Below, in pieces: positions 1-9,827 of a DNA stretch of 64,000 nt. This DNA comes from Bryoerythrophyllum caledonicum. Its lineage: Eukaryota; Streptophyta; Bryopsida; Pottiales; Pottiaceae. Below the pieces are notes generated by a model. It was not told the origin of the DNA. It saw only the letters and a list, made by a program, of their open reading frames with translations, and made no database searches. The translations under genes and the position numbers were made by a program. How positions within the stretch are numbered: position 1 is the first letter of the stretch; every line of letters starts with the position of its first letter. The DNA lies in the NCBI GenBank assembly GCA_963971425.1, contig OZ020517.1, positions 746,501 to 810,500 on the forward strand, given 5' to 3'.

Positions 1-26
1 AGGGATACCACAAGTTGACGGTTGAC

Positions 27-1310
27 ATGCAACACGAATTAATGTCAAACCTTGATAAATCTGAGAAATTTAATAATTTCTCAGATTATTGGTTGCATTC
101 GAAGTGGTTGGACACACAAGTGACCGCACTAACCACCAATATCGTTGCGAATTGGTGTTACGTCACAGGGAAGAAGAAGGATGCAAGCACCTGGAACCTG
201 GAGGAGCACGCACTAGTGGCGAAGATGAGGATGATCCAGGGCTTCGTTCAACAGTACTCTACTTCCCATAAGAAGAAACTAGCTCCTCGGAAAGCGACTA
301 TTGAGGAGCAAATTCTGGCTCATTGCGTCGGTGGAACTTTCAAGTGGCTTGAAAGTTGCGCTAAGGTGATTCCAATGGCTGGACAGAAAGCGGTGGGTGG
401 CTATGGGACTGTTCGGAAGGTGATGATAACCAAATTGGAAAACATTCCAAGTTGGATTTACTTCGCCGGAAAGACTCTGACCAATACCAACGAGAGGGAG
501 AAGCGCCGAAACATCATCAACGAGGCTGGAGGGTGTCCGGTAGTGCATCCAGGGATCATTCGACTTGCGTACATCCACCCGAAAACTATGGAAGGGTACA
601 CGCTCTGGTGGAATGGGGGATCTCTGGGGAGTTTTTGGTCCAAGTTTGACTCGAAAGTGGACGAAGCATTGCCGTTTGAACGGATTGAGATGCATCCGAA
701 TACCGGGTTGTCGATCCAAGAGCTTCGGTGGGTAAAAACTTACCGCCAAAATCGAGTGAACCTCGTGCTATCGTTGCTTGTCATTGTGGGGAAATGCCAC
801 GACGCGAATTATATACACAATGACATCTCTCCATCGAATGTTTTGCTCCACTTTGATGAGTGGAAACCCGATACGGTGTACATCGGAATTTGCGATTGGG
901 GGCTTTCTAGTCGGGTTGTGGAGAATGAGCCATCAAGGTATGGTTATCAATTCAAGGAGAAGCTTCAAGAAGAGAGAGAGCGGCGGCAGTTTGTGGCACC
1001 AGAATTGTTCTATATTTTTGGGCCGCAGCACTCCACCAACTTGCTTGAAGTCATGCAACGGTCACACCTCTACTCCAAGGCAGCAGATGCATTTGCGGTG
1101 GGTTGGATTTGTGAAAAGATTTGGAAAGAAGATTGGGACACTTCGTATTTCACCACCAAAAATACGGAGCAGTATGTAAACCTGAAGCTGAAATTTAAAG
1201 CGTTGCGCGAACAATTGCTCAAAGATCGGTCTTCTGTGCCAGATGTTTTAGACACATTAATGAAACCCCCCCACAACTGGACTATGCCTCTATGTTGTTA
1301 CCGACAATAG
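27..1310 (+). CDS. Divergent protein-kinase-like protein, possibly 5'-partial
   Basis: A single open frame of 427 codons from the first ATG. The frame stays open to the left edge of the window, so the true start may lie outside. Kinase landmarks are in order: a glycine-rich loop GGYGTV (about residues 124-129), a candidate ATP lysine in YFAGKT (about 149), the catalytic loop IHNDISPSN (D266, N271), CDWG in place of DFG (about 289-292) and VAPE for the APE motif (about 323-326). The catalytic Asp, the following Asn and the metal-binding Asp are all present, so activity is possible, but the usual HRD arginine is Asn and DFG is DWG. The N-terminal 120 residues match nothing I recognise. No signal peptide or membrane segment is evident, and the substrate is unknown. 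It could be a member of an expanded, transposon-associated kinase-like family, which is inference. Confidence 0.6.
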   Translation: MQHELMSNLDKSEKFNNFSDYWLHSKWLDTQVTALTTNIVANWCYVTGKKKDASTWNLEEHALVAKMRMIQGFVQQYSTSHKKKLAPRKATIEEQILAHCVGGTFKWLESCAKVIPMAGQKAVGGYGTVRKVMITKLENIPSWIYFAGKTLTNTNEREKRRNIINEAGGCPVVHPGIIRLAYIHPKTMEGYTLWWNGGSLGSFWSKFDSKVDEALPFERIEMHPNTGLSIQELRWVKTYRQNRVNLVLSLLVIVGKCHDANYIHNDISPSNVLLHFDEWKPDTVYIGICDWGLSSRVVENEPSRYGYQFKEKLQEERERRQFVAPELFYIFGPQHSTNLLEVMQRSHLYSKAADAFAVGWICEKIWKEDWDTSYFTTKNTEQYVNLKLKFKALREQLLKDRSSVPDVLDTLMKPPHNWTMPLCCYRQ

Positions 1311-1723
1311 TTTTTTGTTAATTAGCTGCATTAGTTTCGCATGTGGTGGTTAAATAGGCAATACGGCATCTTCGTAGAAGAATATGTGTACTTGGCAATT
1401 GCCATATGTTATATTTTAATCAATATTGGATACGTCCAAATCTTAAATTTTCAGTCCGAGATTTGCATTTGTTCAAGCACAAATAATTATTGATACACTA
1501 TTGATACACTAAATGTGCACAAGTGAAAGAAATAAATTTATTATTTAGAAAAAAATTGATACATAGTGTAGTAAATGGCATTTCGTGTCTAGTTATGTCA
1601 CTACACTAAGTGCCTCATTTGCAATTAGTGTATGGGTTCACATTTAGTGAATACCACAATAAACATAAATTTTAGTTTACCAACATAGTGTGAATAGTTA
1701 AACACTATTAACTAACTCATGAA
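1311..1723. other. AT-rich intergenic DNA with a weak inverted repeat
   Basis: No gene is seen here. The segment 1504-1653 is bounded by related inverted motifs: CACTAAATGTGCAC on the left and, reversed on the right, CACTAAATGTGAAC. This could be an old short inverted-repeat element, but I see no convincing target-site duplication. Confidence 0.3.
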
Positions 1724-1806
1724 GGGGCGGAGACGTCCCCGCCCCTTTATGGGCAGGGGCGGGGACGTCCCCGCCCCACACGGGCAGGGCGGGGACGTCT
1801 CCGCCC
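1724..1806. promoter_or_regulatory. Three GC-rich 20-22 bp palindromes centred on GACGTC
   Basis: Three near-identical palindromes lie at 1724-1745, 1756-1777 and 1787-1806. The middle one is a perfect 22-bp palindrome (GGGGCGGGGAC followed by its reverse complement). Each is centred on GACGTC, the C-box/CRE-type ACGT core bound by plant bZIP proteins. Starts are spaced 31-32 bp, about three helical turns. The surrounding DNA is AT-rich, so the cluster stands out. It may be a regulatory cluster or a small tandem repeat, and no promoter can be assigned. Confidence 0.4.
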
Positions 1807-1938
1807 ACCTCCCTCTTGGCATTAGTCCCCGCTCCTACTCAAACATGACGGTGTCCTACGTGGCAGCCATGAGGTGCCAACATGGCTGCCACGTCGCCTG
1901 TTTTTTACCTAGCGGATAAGTCAACCCTCAATTGATTT

Positions 1939-1992
1939 ACTCGGACGGGCGAGAGCTTTATCGGACGGGCGAATCGGACGGGCGGGCGTACC
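1939..1992. repeat. Short tandem array of TCGGACGGGCGA
   Basis: The 12-bp motif TCGGACGGGCGA and close variants occur three to four times between about 1939 and 1992, immediately after the GC-rich palindrome cluster. The function is unknown. Confidence 0.5.
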
Positions 1993-2811
1993 GGACGTCC
2001 GTCCAGTATGACAACCCTGGACTAGGAGTCTGTCCCATGATCTGCTGCTGCCGTCTCCGGCGAGTTCCTCCCCCGTCTCCATGGGGGGGCAAAGGCATCA
2101 TATTTGTCCATCCCCGTCGAACCGCCCCTCTTCCCCTCCGAAGTCGCCCGCTTGGGATGTATCTGTCGCAGATGTCCCCAACTCAATGTCAAGTTAGTGT
2201 AACGTAGTTGCGAGTATATACAGGCAGTACATTTTGTAAATGTCCAATTTTGTACTCCAGTATTTTTTGTTAATGTTACAGTGCTCAGCAAGCACTTCAG
2301 CTCCACTGGAGCTAAACTGCTTGACATCTTAGACTCTGACTTGTATCAGTGCCCTATGAGCGCATCTGTTGATAGGTTGAAGTTGTTGAATTTTTTCAGA
2401 TCTAAGTTTCGGGGATGACGCGATCGCTCACCCAGTCATAGATGAGGTCGTCCAAACTGCAGTCCCAGTCGTAGAAGAGGTCGTCCATGCTTCGGCCGTG
2501 CTTGTAGACGAGATCAATCATGATTCTGCCGTCCCGGAGCCACCTCTTCTTGTCTCGGAACCATGTCCCCAAATGGTTGTGGGGCACTCGGAACCCCTTG
2601 GCAGCATGCAGGGTTCGTTGGGATCGATGGGGGTCCGAGACGAAATGCTGCAAGACGATGAAGATCTCGAGGTATTCTTCTAACACTTTCCACTCTCTAC
2701 CATGACGCCTCCCCCCCGTTTGCCTCTGTCGTTCTACATTTTATTGATCCGACGTTGTTAATGAATCTTTAGTAATATTGTTCGTTCTCGTGGCGTTTCT
2801 GAACCAGGTCT

Positions 2812-3590
2812 GTAGGGCATCAATAAGTGGTGCCAGTAATCTAGAAGAAATACCTAGAGTCCTATCAGATTTCCAGGACAGGTGGTTGAATGTTGTGCTG
2901 GACCTCAATGGGATTCTATGCACGTGTGAGCCTTTGTGGCAGGGGAGGGGATCCAGGAACTCTGACTCGTCCATTCACTCGGCTTCGCTGTCGGTCGAAG
3001 TAGGCCCTAAACTAGTCCGAGTGCGCCCTGGTGTGCTGAATTCCTCACGAAGTTGTCTTAGTTTGCCATCATCACGATGTGGAGTTGGATGATGGAATCT
3101 ACAACACGTCAGATATGTAAATATTTTTTTCAGCATAGTTCTTTGTACCCTCTCAGGATCTTTAGTCAGGAGGGTTGCGATAGGGTTCCCGAGCATAGAG
3201 TTGGTAGCAGGACAATCTACATGAAGGAATTTGGCACTCTTCTTGAAGACCTTATCGAACCATCTCTTCAATAGGTTGGGTCGTGAGTATACTCCGGCGA
3301 ATACGCTTATCATTGACGACAACCCGATTAAGCATATGCTCAATTTGCCGGAGAACGTTCTTCTTCTTCCATCATGGTCGCACAATCATGATGGCGCGAG
3401 AGATGATTTTGTACTGCAAGAGGAATTGCTGCCGTATCTCCCTGATCTTCATCTGTTTCCGGGTGGCCTAGTGCAGTACAAGGCCGAACATCCCTCGGGG
3501 TGGGAGATGTTCTATAATGATCAAAAGACGTCTAGTCAGTCTGCGAGTATCTGGAACGCAATCCAAGCGTCTCAGAATCTCCGCTCTTAA
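2812..3590 (+). pseudogene. Broken FCP1/SCP-type HAD phosphatase
   Basis: FCP1-homology (NLI-interacting factor type) phosphatases are HAD-fold enzymes that dephosphorylate phosphoserine in proteins such as the RNA polymerase II tail. Family features appear in order but in different frames: VVLDLNGILC near 2895-2925 (the nucleophile Asp region), VRVRPGV near 3020, TMWSWMM near 3075-3095, IFSQEGCDR near 3160-3185, TLIIDDNP near 3300-3330, and ENVLLLPSW near 3350-3385. The frame changes near 3040 and again between 3230 and 3275, and an in-frame TAG at about 3059 follows the LTKLS segment. The usual DxDGT nucleophile motif reads DLNGI. I therefore call it a pseudogene. Upstream exons may lie at 2500-2700 but cannot be supported. 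Confidence 0.65.
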
Positions 3591-3639
3591 TGCGGTTGGA
3601 ATCGCTTAGATCCTTATTACACTTTAGGTCGGGGGCATA

Positions 3640-4450
3640 AGTAGTCTAGGGGGAGTACAAAATGGGCAAAAATAATATACTCCATAGTATGTTAGTTTTA
3701 AAGCCCTTTGTTAAATTGTTGTTGAATGCCAACCGTCCATTTTTTAGGTGGGGAGAAATCATGGCCAACAAAATGTTAGGTGAACTGAAAATCTCTTGAA
3801 CAAAGTGTTGATTTTTGGGACTTTGTGTTGTCATAACACATGTTTCTCTATAAGTGGCCGAACCCTTTCCTGAGATGAAAATATTGCATACTATAGAGTC
3901 TGAAAATATACCAGAAATACTACGCAGTATATCAATTTTTTCAAGGCACCGAAAACTAGGTTTTGAAGAAAATGATGGAAAATAAAAATATTTTTGAAAA
4001 CACTTTATATTTTAAGATAGATTATTATATGCTAAAGAAGGTTCGATAAAAATTTGGAGCAATGATCAACATTTAATCCCCATTTTAAGCATGTTTGACA
4101 ATAAACCCATTTTTTGCTATTACAAGTAAATTTAAGTCTTTGATCATAATTTTTCATTTGGAATGACTGAAAAGAACATATTGTGCATGTAATTTGTAGA
4201 ATTGTGAACTTCTAATCTCCCACAAGAAGTATATTTGTATACTTCTTAAAAGTGTGACAAGTATATAGTAATTACAAATATGCTTCTTCTCATTGAACTG
4301 TAGAGGGTTTTGGTGAAAATTTATGATATGTGTCATGGCATGGAAGTCAGGACTCACATTTTGTAGACCAACATCTGAAATCAAAAGCAAACTGGGCATG
4401 TGACGCGAAAGAGCAGTTGTGACATGGGAAAAAACGGTTTGTGACAGTTT
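3640..4450 (+). repeat. Diverged dispersed repeat, inverted copy at 56.2-56.9 kb
   Basis: This AT-rich segment is similar to the reverse complement of 56220-56900. Shared stretches include the region around TTTTGAAGAAAATGATGG (3961-3978) and AATTTGGAGCAA (4051-4062). No open frame or terminal structure is clear, so the element class is unknown. It is probably an old non-coding transposon family. Confidence 0.45.
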
Positions 4451-4455
4451 ATTCA

Positions 4456-5825
4456 TACCACCTTAGTCGACTATCACCCTTGGATAGAACCAAATTGTAT
4501 CAATTGACTACAGCTCCATTTGTAAATTTTGTTGGACCATTTTATGTGTATATGTTTTTTTTGATAAATGAAACCGAGATGTTTTACCACTTTGTTTCTT
4601 GTGCAGAATGGATACCTACAGCTGATGGAATGTCGTCCTATTTTGAATTATTGGAATTGTCATCTATTGTTCTGAGGGATGTGAGCGTCACTTTGGTTGA
4701 AAATTCTACACGACTGTGGCTGTCGGGCGTCCGTGGATTCCTTGCTGGGCCCAGAAGAATTCGCCCTTTCCCTTCGGAGTAAAGGGCTTTTGTTGCACTC
4801 TGCTGCAACCGCGCAGTCAACCTTGGATTATTCAACCATGGCATTCGACGATGGAGTTGTTGAAAGCCCTATTGCGCGCGAGCCAGTTCATGAAAGGAAC
4901 AGCTCACCTTCGCCGTAGTGGCCTCGTTCAGTTCTAGGGTCTCCGCATCTAAATCCATATAATTGTACTCCGGCAAAGCGTATTCTCTATGACGGTTTAA
5001 GGGATGCTACTTACCAACGCTCGCTCGCGGTGCGTGTTATGCTGACCTCCAAGTTAATGCACTATTGAGTCGTTCTTGCCTAGGCGATCTTGGTTTGTTG
5101 TTGAGCTACATTGCACTCATGTAGTTTTGGTTCATTTGAGCTTGTTTTTATTCGTTGGATGTTAAATGTGCACTGTGAATTTTCCCTTCAGCATTTTAGC
5201 TCCATTCGATCTAAAGTGCACTAGGATGGCTCTTAATGATACAGTTTTCATGTGTGCTGTGTAGGAGTATTCGACCTAAAGTGTATTAGTTTGGATTGTA
5301 TGTGGCACCTATTGTGCAGGAACCATCTGGTAAATGTCTCCGCCCCCGTAGTCTCTCAGGAAATGCTGTTAGAAACAAATGCTCTCCTTCCGCTCCCACC
5401 GCCGACACTCGCTGCCCAAATCAAATACTGACGAGGTGCGTAGGCGGGGTTTGCAACGTCTTCTAGAGAGTCCATTAATGCAAGAGAATGGCGCATCATG
5501 GACTTGGCAACGTCAGAGGGCTTCTTTGAAGACGCGTATAGAGGCTTATGGAAGAACTCCCTAGACCATTTGATTAGTGATAGGATGATTGTGTTTTGCC
5601 TTGGGGTAAATGAGTGTTGTTTGTGACTTTTTTTCATGAAGTTTTGAATAAAGCTTGGATTAATGGTATATGCTTCCTTTACCATTACCATTTTTTTGGA
5701 TATTCGGCTAATTTGGTCCATCCATGTAATGAAATACAATATTCTTGGTACATTGTCTATATGTTTTGCGCCTACAAATGTCTATATATATTGATACTTC
5801 AAAGATCATATATCTTCAAAATCAT
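4456..5825. other. Intergenic stretch with no recognised gene
   Basis: Short open frames occur, including a 127-codon one on the minus strand at 5356-5739, but none shows a domain, splice pattern or codon bias I can support. I see no tRNA, rRNA or repeat structure here. Confidence 0.5.
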
Positions 5826-5829
5826 GGAA

Positions 5830-7526
5830 ATCTCCCAATATAACGAATATGGTGTTAAGCAGATAAACTAGCTATAGAAGGACTAGGTAAATCCCATAAA
5901 AATGCCATACATTCGCATGAACATGCCCACGCTACTCCATATCACCAAAGAGAAATTTGGTCTACTATGGAAAATACTCCAAAGAAAGGCCCCATTAGAT
6001 TTTTGGATAAATACCTCACAAAACAAGATATAATTAGCAACTTGGATTAAATCTCAGAAAGCCTCTCCAACATAGACACATGGACCGGTAACAACAACAT
6101 TGATAACAAACTCTCTACAAACTTTTGGAAAAATTCCACAATTACATACTCACAAAAAACATGCCTAATCAAATTTTGTACTGGACAATACATGGGAAAT
6201 GCCCGCAAACAACTCTTCTACGGAATAGAAAGATTTTCATCCATAATATGCCCAATATGCACTTCCACTGACCCGGACACATGGCAACACGTACTCCTCA
6301 AATGCCAAAACCATCACATACACTTTCAAATCGTCAAGAGGCACAATAAAGCTGTATGGGCAATCCAAAAACTAATTGTATTCTGAAGCAAATCCAGGTG
6401 CTTTAAACTTATGAACGTTGGAACCTTCCACAACCTCCCACAAGAGAACACGGTCCTTCCATGGCTACTTCCATACACATGTGGAACCCAAAGATGTCAT
6501 TGTAATGCAAGATTTATACCATGGATACTATGCGTCAAAGGACTACCATATAAAGACCCTCTATTCAACCATATAAATACAAACCTTACTATCCAATTTA
6601 TCGAATTCAAATACTATAATGATAGTTTTTCCCCATAAGCAATTGAAAACAAAATTAATAAATACGAACCACTTATTAATGACATGGCAGCTCTTTGATG
6701 GAAAGTTGACGCCCTTATTGTCATCGCTGCTAGAGCTAGAGCTACTATCTTTATCCCCTCAATGAAAAATCTCGAAAAAACATTCAATATCCCCATTTAT
6801 CCAATTAAAAAGACATTCACAGAAATCAACACCATCGCTATCCAACATGTAACGTCCATACTTCTATGCAAACAAAAAACTCGGAAATAACCAACCTCTC
6901 CCAGAATTATATGATACCTCTTAAAACCTCTAAAAAACACACATTTAACCTTTACAAATCATCTCTTGGAATTGAACCTAGTGGCTCTAGTTGGTCCTTG
7001 GTTCCTGGTTACTGGTTACAAAGTGTCTATCCTTGAGAAGGGGGAGTAGTCCATACTACCGTAGGTGAACCTCTAGTTCAGCACCTCATGCCGAATAATT
7101 GATTAAAGTGAGAAAAGACCATTTGGCATCCAAAATAACAGTATATGAATTTTTGGCAAGGAATCACAGATTTCTATATTTGGCACTTTTGGCGACCATG
7201 GGGCTTGAACCCAAGACCTTGGGGTTCTAGACCGAAGCCTCCATGCATGCACAACCTAGGATGGAGGCTTTTCCAAGCCCCACTCCCCTTTGATGTCTAC
7301 CAATGTGACATTATCTGTAAATATATAGTTTCTCTAGTTTTGGCAATTTCATTAAATATTGTTCCACTTAATTTGGCAAGCATTTTCTAATTAATAAAAG
7401 CCGAACTAGAGGATCATCTACGGTACTAAACCTATGTCCAATGGACATGGATTTAGTGGTGGAACAAACAAACACTTTATTCACTCCGGCTTCCTTTATG
7501 GACCAGAGTTCTTCTTCTTGTTTAAA
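5830..7526 (+). mobile_element. 5'-truncated LINE copy (C-terminal ORF2 and 3' end)
   Basis: This is a second copy of the large LINE at 15.4-41.8 kb. It aligns from the end of the RNase H domain (about 40465 in the long copy) to the 3' end (about 41770). It encodes remnants of the Cys/His motif (CPICTSTDPDTWQHVLLKC), the CxCxxxxCHC cluster and the IEFKYYND segment, broken by stops such as TAA near 6638. The PD of the endonuclease-like motif is PW here (FIPWILCV). The 5' truncation is typical of incomplete LINE reverse transcription. The copy is interrupted by an inverted-repeat element at 7059-7423. Confidence 0.8.
7059..7423. mobile_element. 365-bp inverted-repeat element with TA duplication
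   Basis: The ends are imperfect 24-bp inverted repeats: left CCGTAGGTGAACCTCTAG, and the right end read in reverse CCGTAGATGATCCTCTAG. A TA dinucleotide flanks each side (7057-7058 and 7424-7425). The other LINE copy provides the empty site: there CCATACTACTAAACC (about 41673-41687) runs without interruption. The TA duplication suggests a Tc1/mariner-type non-autonomous element. There is no coding capacity. Confidence 0.75.
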
Positions 7527-7681
7527 GTTACCGTATATTGATAATGAAAAATTTTGGAATTTGGGGGGTATACTACTTTATTCATTACATTGACATATCA
7601 TTCATCAAAGATTCTTGCAATCTATTGTGGAATTTGCATTGACATATCACATGTGAAGAAACAATAGTGGTGGTGGGCAAA
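7527..7681 (+). repeat. Fragment of the TTAA-flanked (piggyBac-like) repeat family
   Basis: This segment is similar to 58040-58200 inside the TTAA-flanked element at 57854-58872, sharing for example GTTACCGTATATTG and TACTACTTTA. It directly abuts the LINE 3' end. It is non-coding. Confidence 0.55.
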
Positions 7682-7834
7682 CACTACAAAAAAACAAGGG
7701 GATAAATGACTCGGCCATAGAGTCATTGTGGACAACATTAGTTACAAAACAGTCATTTTGTACTCATTTTGCAGTCAACACTGTCCACAATGACTGTATG
7801 GCCAAGTCATTTATCCCCTTGTTTTTTTGTAGTG
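7682..7834. mobile_element. 153-bp palindromic CACTA-type MITE, copy 1
   Basis: The element begins CACTACAAAAAAACAAGG and ends with the reverse complement. Its arms pair over more than 35 bp (through GGGGATAAATGACT and GGCCAT). It is flanked by a 3-bp AAA duplication (left 7679-7681, right 7835-7837). CACTA termini with a 3-bp target duplication mark the CACTA/EnSpm superfamily. An almost identical copy lies at 21104-21256. Confidence 0.85.
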
Positions 7835-7837
7835 AAA

Positions 7838-9600
7838 AAGATGAGTGAGGAGTAGCTCCGTAAAACTTGGTGAGGAGGGGTTTTTGATATTAGGCGCAAA
7901 AGCAATACACGCAACAATGAGGGTTGTTGGGCTCATTGTGAATCCCTGCGTATACTTCTTTTGCTACTGAATGATGTTTCTATGGTGTGTAGAGTGTTGG
8001 AAGGGATTACAAGACTTAGATCTATCGTTACAAACTTTAAATGGGAATGCATCAATCTAGACTAGTTTGAGAGAGTAGATCTATAGCGGGGCTCTGTGTT
8101 GGCCATATCTAGATCTAGATCTTGCATCTCCCATTTCATCCCTCATACAATGAGATCTAGATCTGAATAGCACAACACAATAGATACACCGCACACCAAT
8201 CCCCTCCTTTACCAGGATACAAGCACCACCACGAAGAGAGTATATTGTTTACACCAAACACAAGACGGACGCCAAGACACAAGACTTGCTTACAAAGACC
8301 AACGACCTTCAAGACCAGCAAAGTTATTCATTGGTATTCCATATTTTGCAATGCTCCAATATAGTTTTTATAACAATGGTACATATACATTAGTGAATGT
8401 TGAAACAATAGGATTTGTGCCTAACCCCCCACACAAGGAGCCGGATAACAACAACAACACAACACGAGTAACACAAGTGCAATTGACCAAATCAAGAGCA
8501 GCAGTAGTGACTGAATCAAGTGCAGCAGTAGTGGCCGACTGAAAAACAATAGCACCAGCAAAGGCCTAGCAGAGGCGCCATAAAAGGAAGTCGGACTCGA
8601 CATCAACGCATACCTCCAAGACACTTGCACCATCAACACTCCAACATCAACAAACCACAACCTACTCCACACAAGACCTAAGCAACGACAACATATCACC
8701 CTCAGCTAAGTAGACATCAGCTGACAGAAGGTGCAACAAAGAAGCATGAAATCCACCAAAACCAAAAGAAAAGGGAGTGCAAACCCTTGGGCTCCACACT
8801 TCGATAGGCTCCACACACCAACTACCAAAACGACACCATTGCCTGCAATTCCAACCACACCAAGTTCAATATGAAATCAAGATACCAAGACATCATCCAA
8901 ACACAAGGTATGTGCACATCCAGGTAAGTGCCTTACCACTCTAACATCTCTGTCCTTCTCTTCTTGCAAGTCTCTATTGAGTAGTAATTGGAGTAACACA
9001 GAACTCACAAGAACATGTTGCCAACGGCCACTGCAACATAACCCTAGCCGTCACAACAACCCCAAAAACGACAAATCCATGGATGATCAAGATCTAAACC
9101 TCTACCCCAAGCATCAGAGCTGTCAAAATGCAATCAAATGGCGCACTGCAAAATCTAACCCTAAACGACCACAAGCCCAGAAACAAGGACGTTCATTAAC
9201 CACATCCACCAAACGACATCATTCCACAAGGTATACAACACGCTCCTACCTTACTCTCAAACCCTCTCACTTTGCTCTACTGCGCAGATACATTCTCTTT
9301 ACTGTTTGAGACCAAATCTCGACTTACACAACCCAAGAGAAGAACACGTACATGAGAAGAGATTAGCAGGTGGAGGAGCTGCCGCTTTCACAACCAACGA
9401 GGACGCTCCGCATTTGTGAAGAATCACTTACTGTTCTTCCTCTGAAATTGTTGTCTTGTATTTTGATTGCTTCCAAACCGACTAATGCTCACTTGTTGAT
9501 GATACAACCTTCCCAAATCCCGCGGCACCTGCAAGAAACAATACTGCACAGATCAAAAGACTCCTTTCAAACACACTACTCGCGGTCAGAGAAGAGGCGT
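7838..9600. other. Repeat-like DNA without a recognised gene
   Basis: The plus strand is rich in A and C (many ACA, CAA and CCA runs) and poor in G, notably at 8160-9300. No conserved domain or splice-consistent gene is visible. It could be part of an LTR or other retroelement, but I found no matching terminal repeats. Confidence 0.35.
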
Positions 9601-9665
9601 CGTTGAATATACAACGGAGTCACGCAGACAGAGTCACATACGAAGTCGCACACAAAGTCACATAC

Positions 9666-9827
9666 GGAGTCGCACACGGAGGCACGCACCAAGCACACAG
9701 AGTCACCCACCAGCCACACGGAGTCGCTCACGGTGGCACACACCAAGTGCGCAGAGTCACCGACCAGGCATTCGGAGTCGCACACGGAGGAACGCACCAA
9801 GTATACAGAGTCACCCACCAGACACAT
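9666..9827 (+). repeat. Minisatellite: three 54-bp units
   Basis: Three consecutive 54-bp units start at 9666, 9720 and 9774, each opening with GGAGTCGC and containing CACCAAG and AGAGTCAC. A partial, shorter-period version precedes them from about 9620. The length is a multiple of three, so open frames run through on both strands. I regard those frames as by-products of the repeat. Confidence 0.85.
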
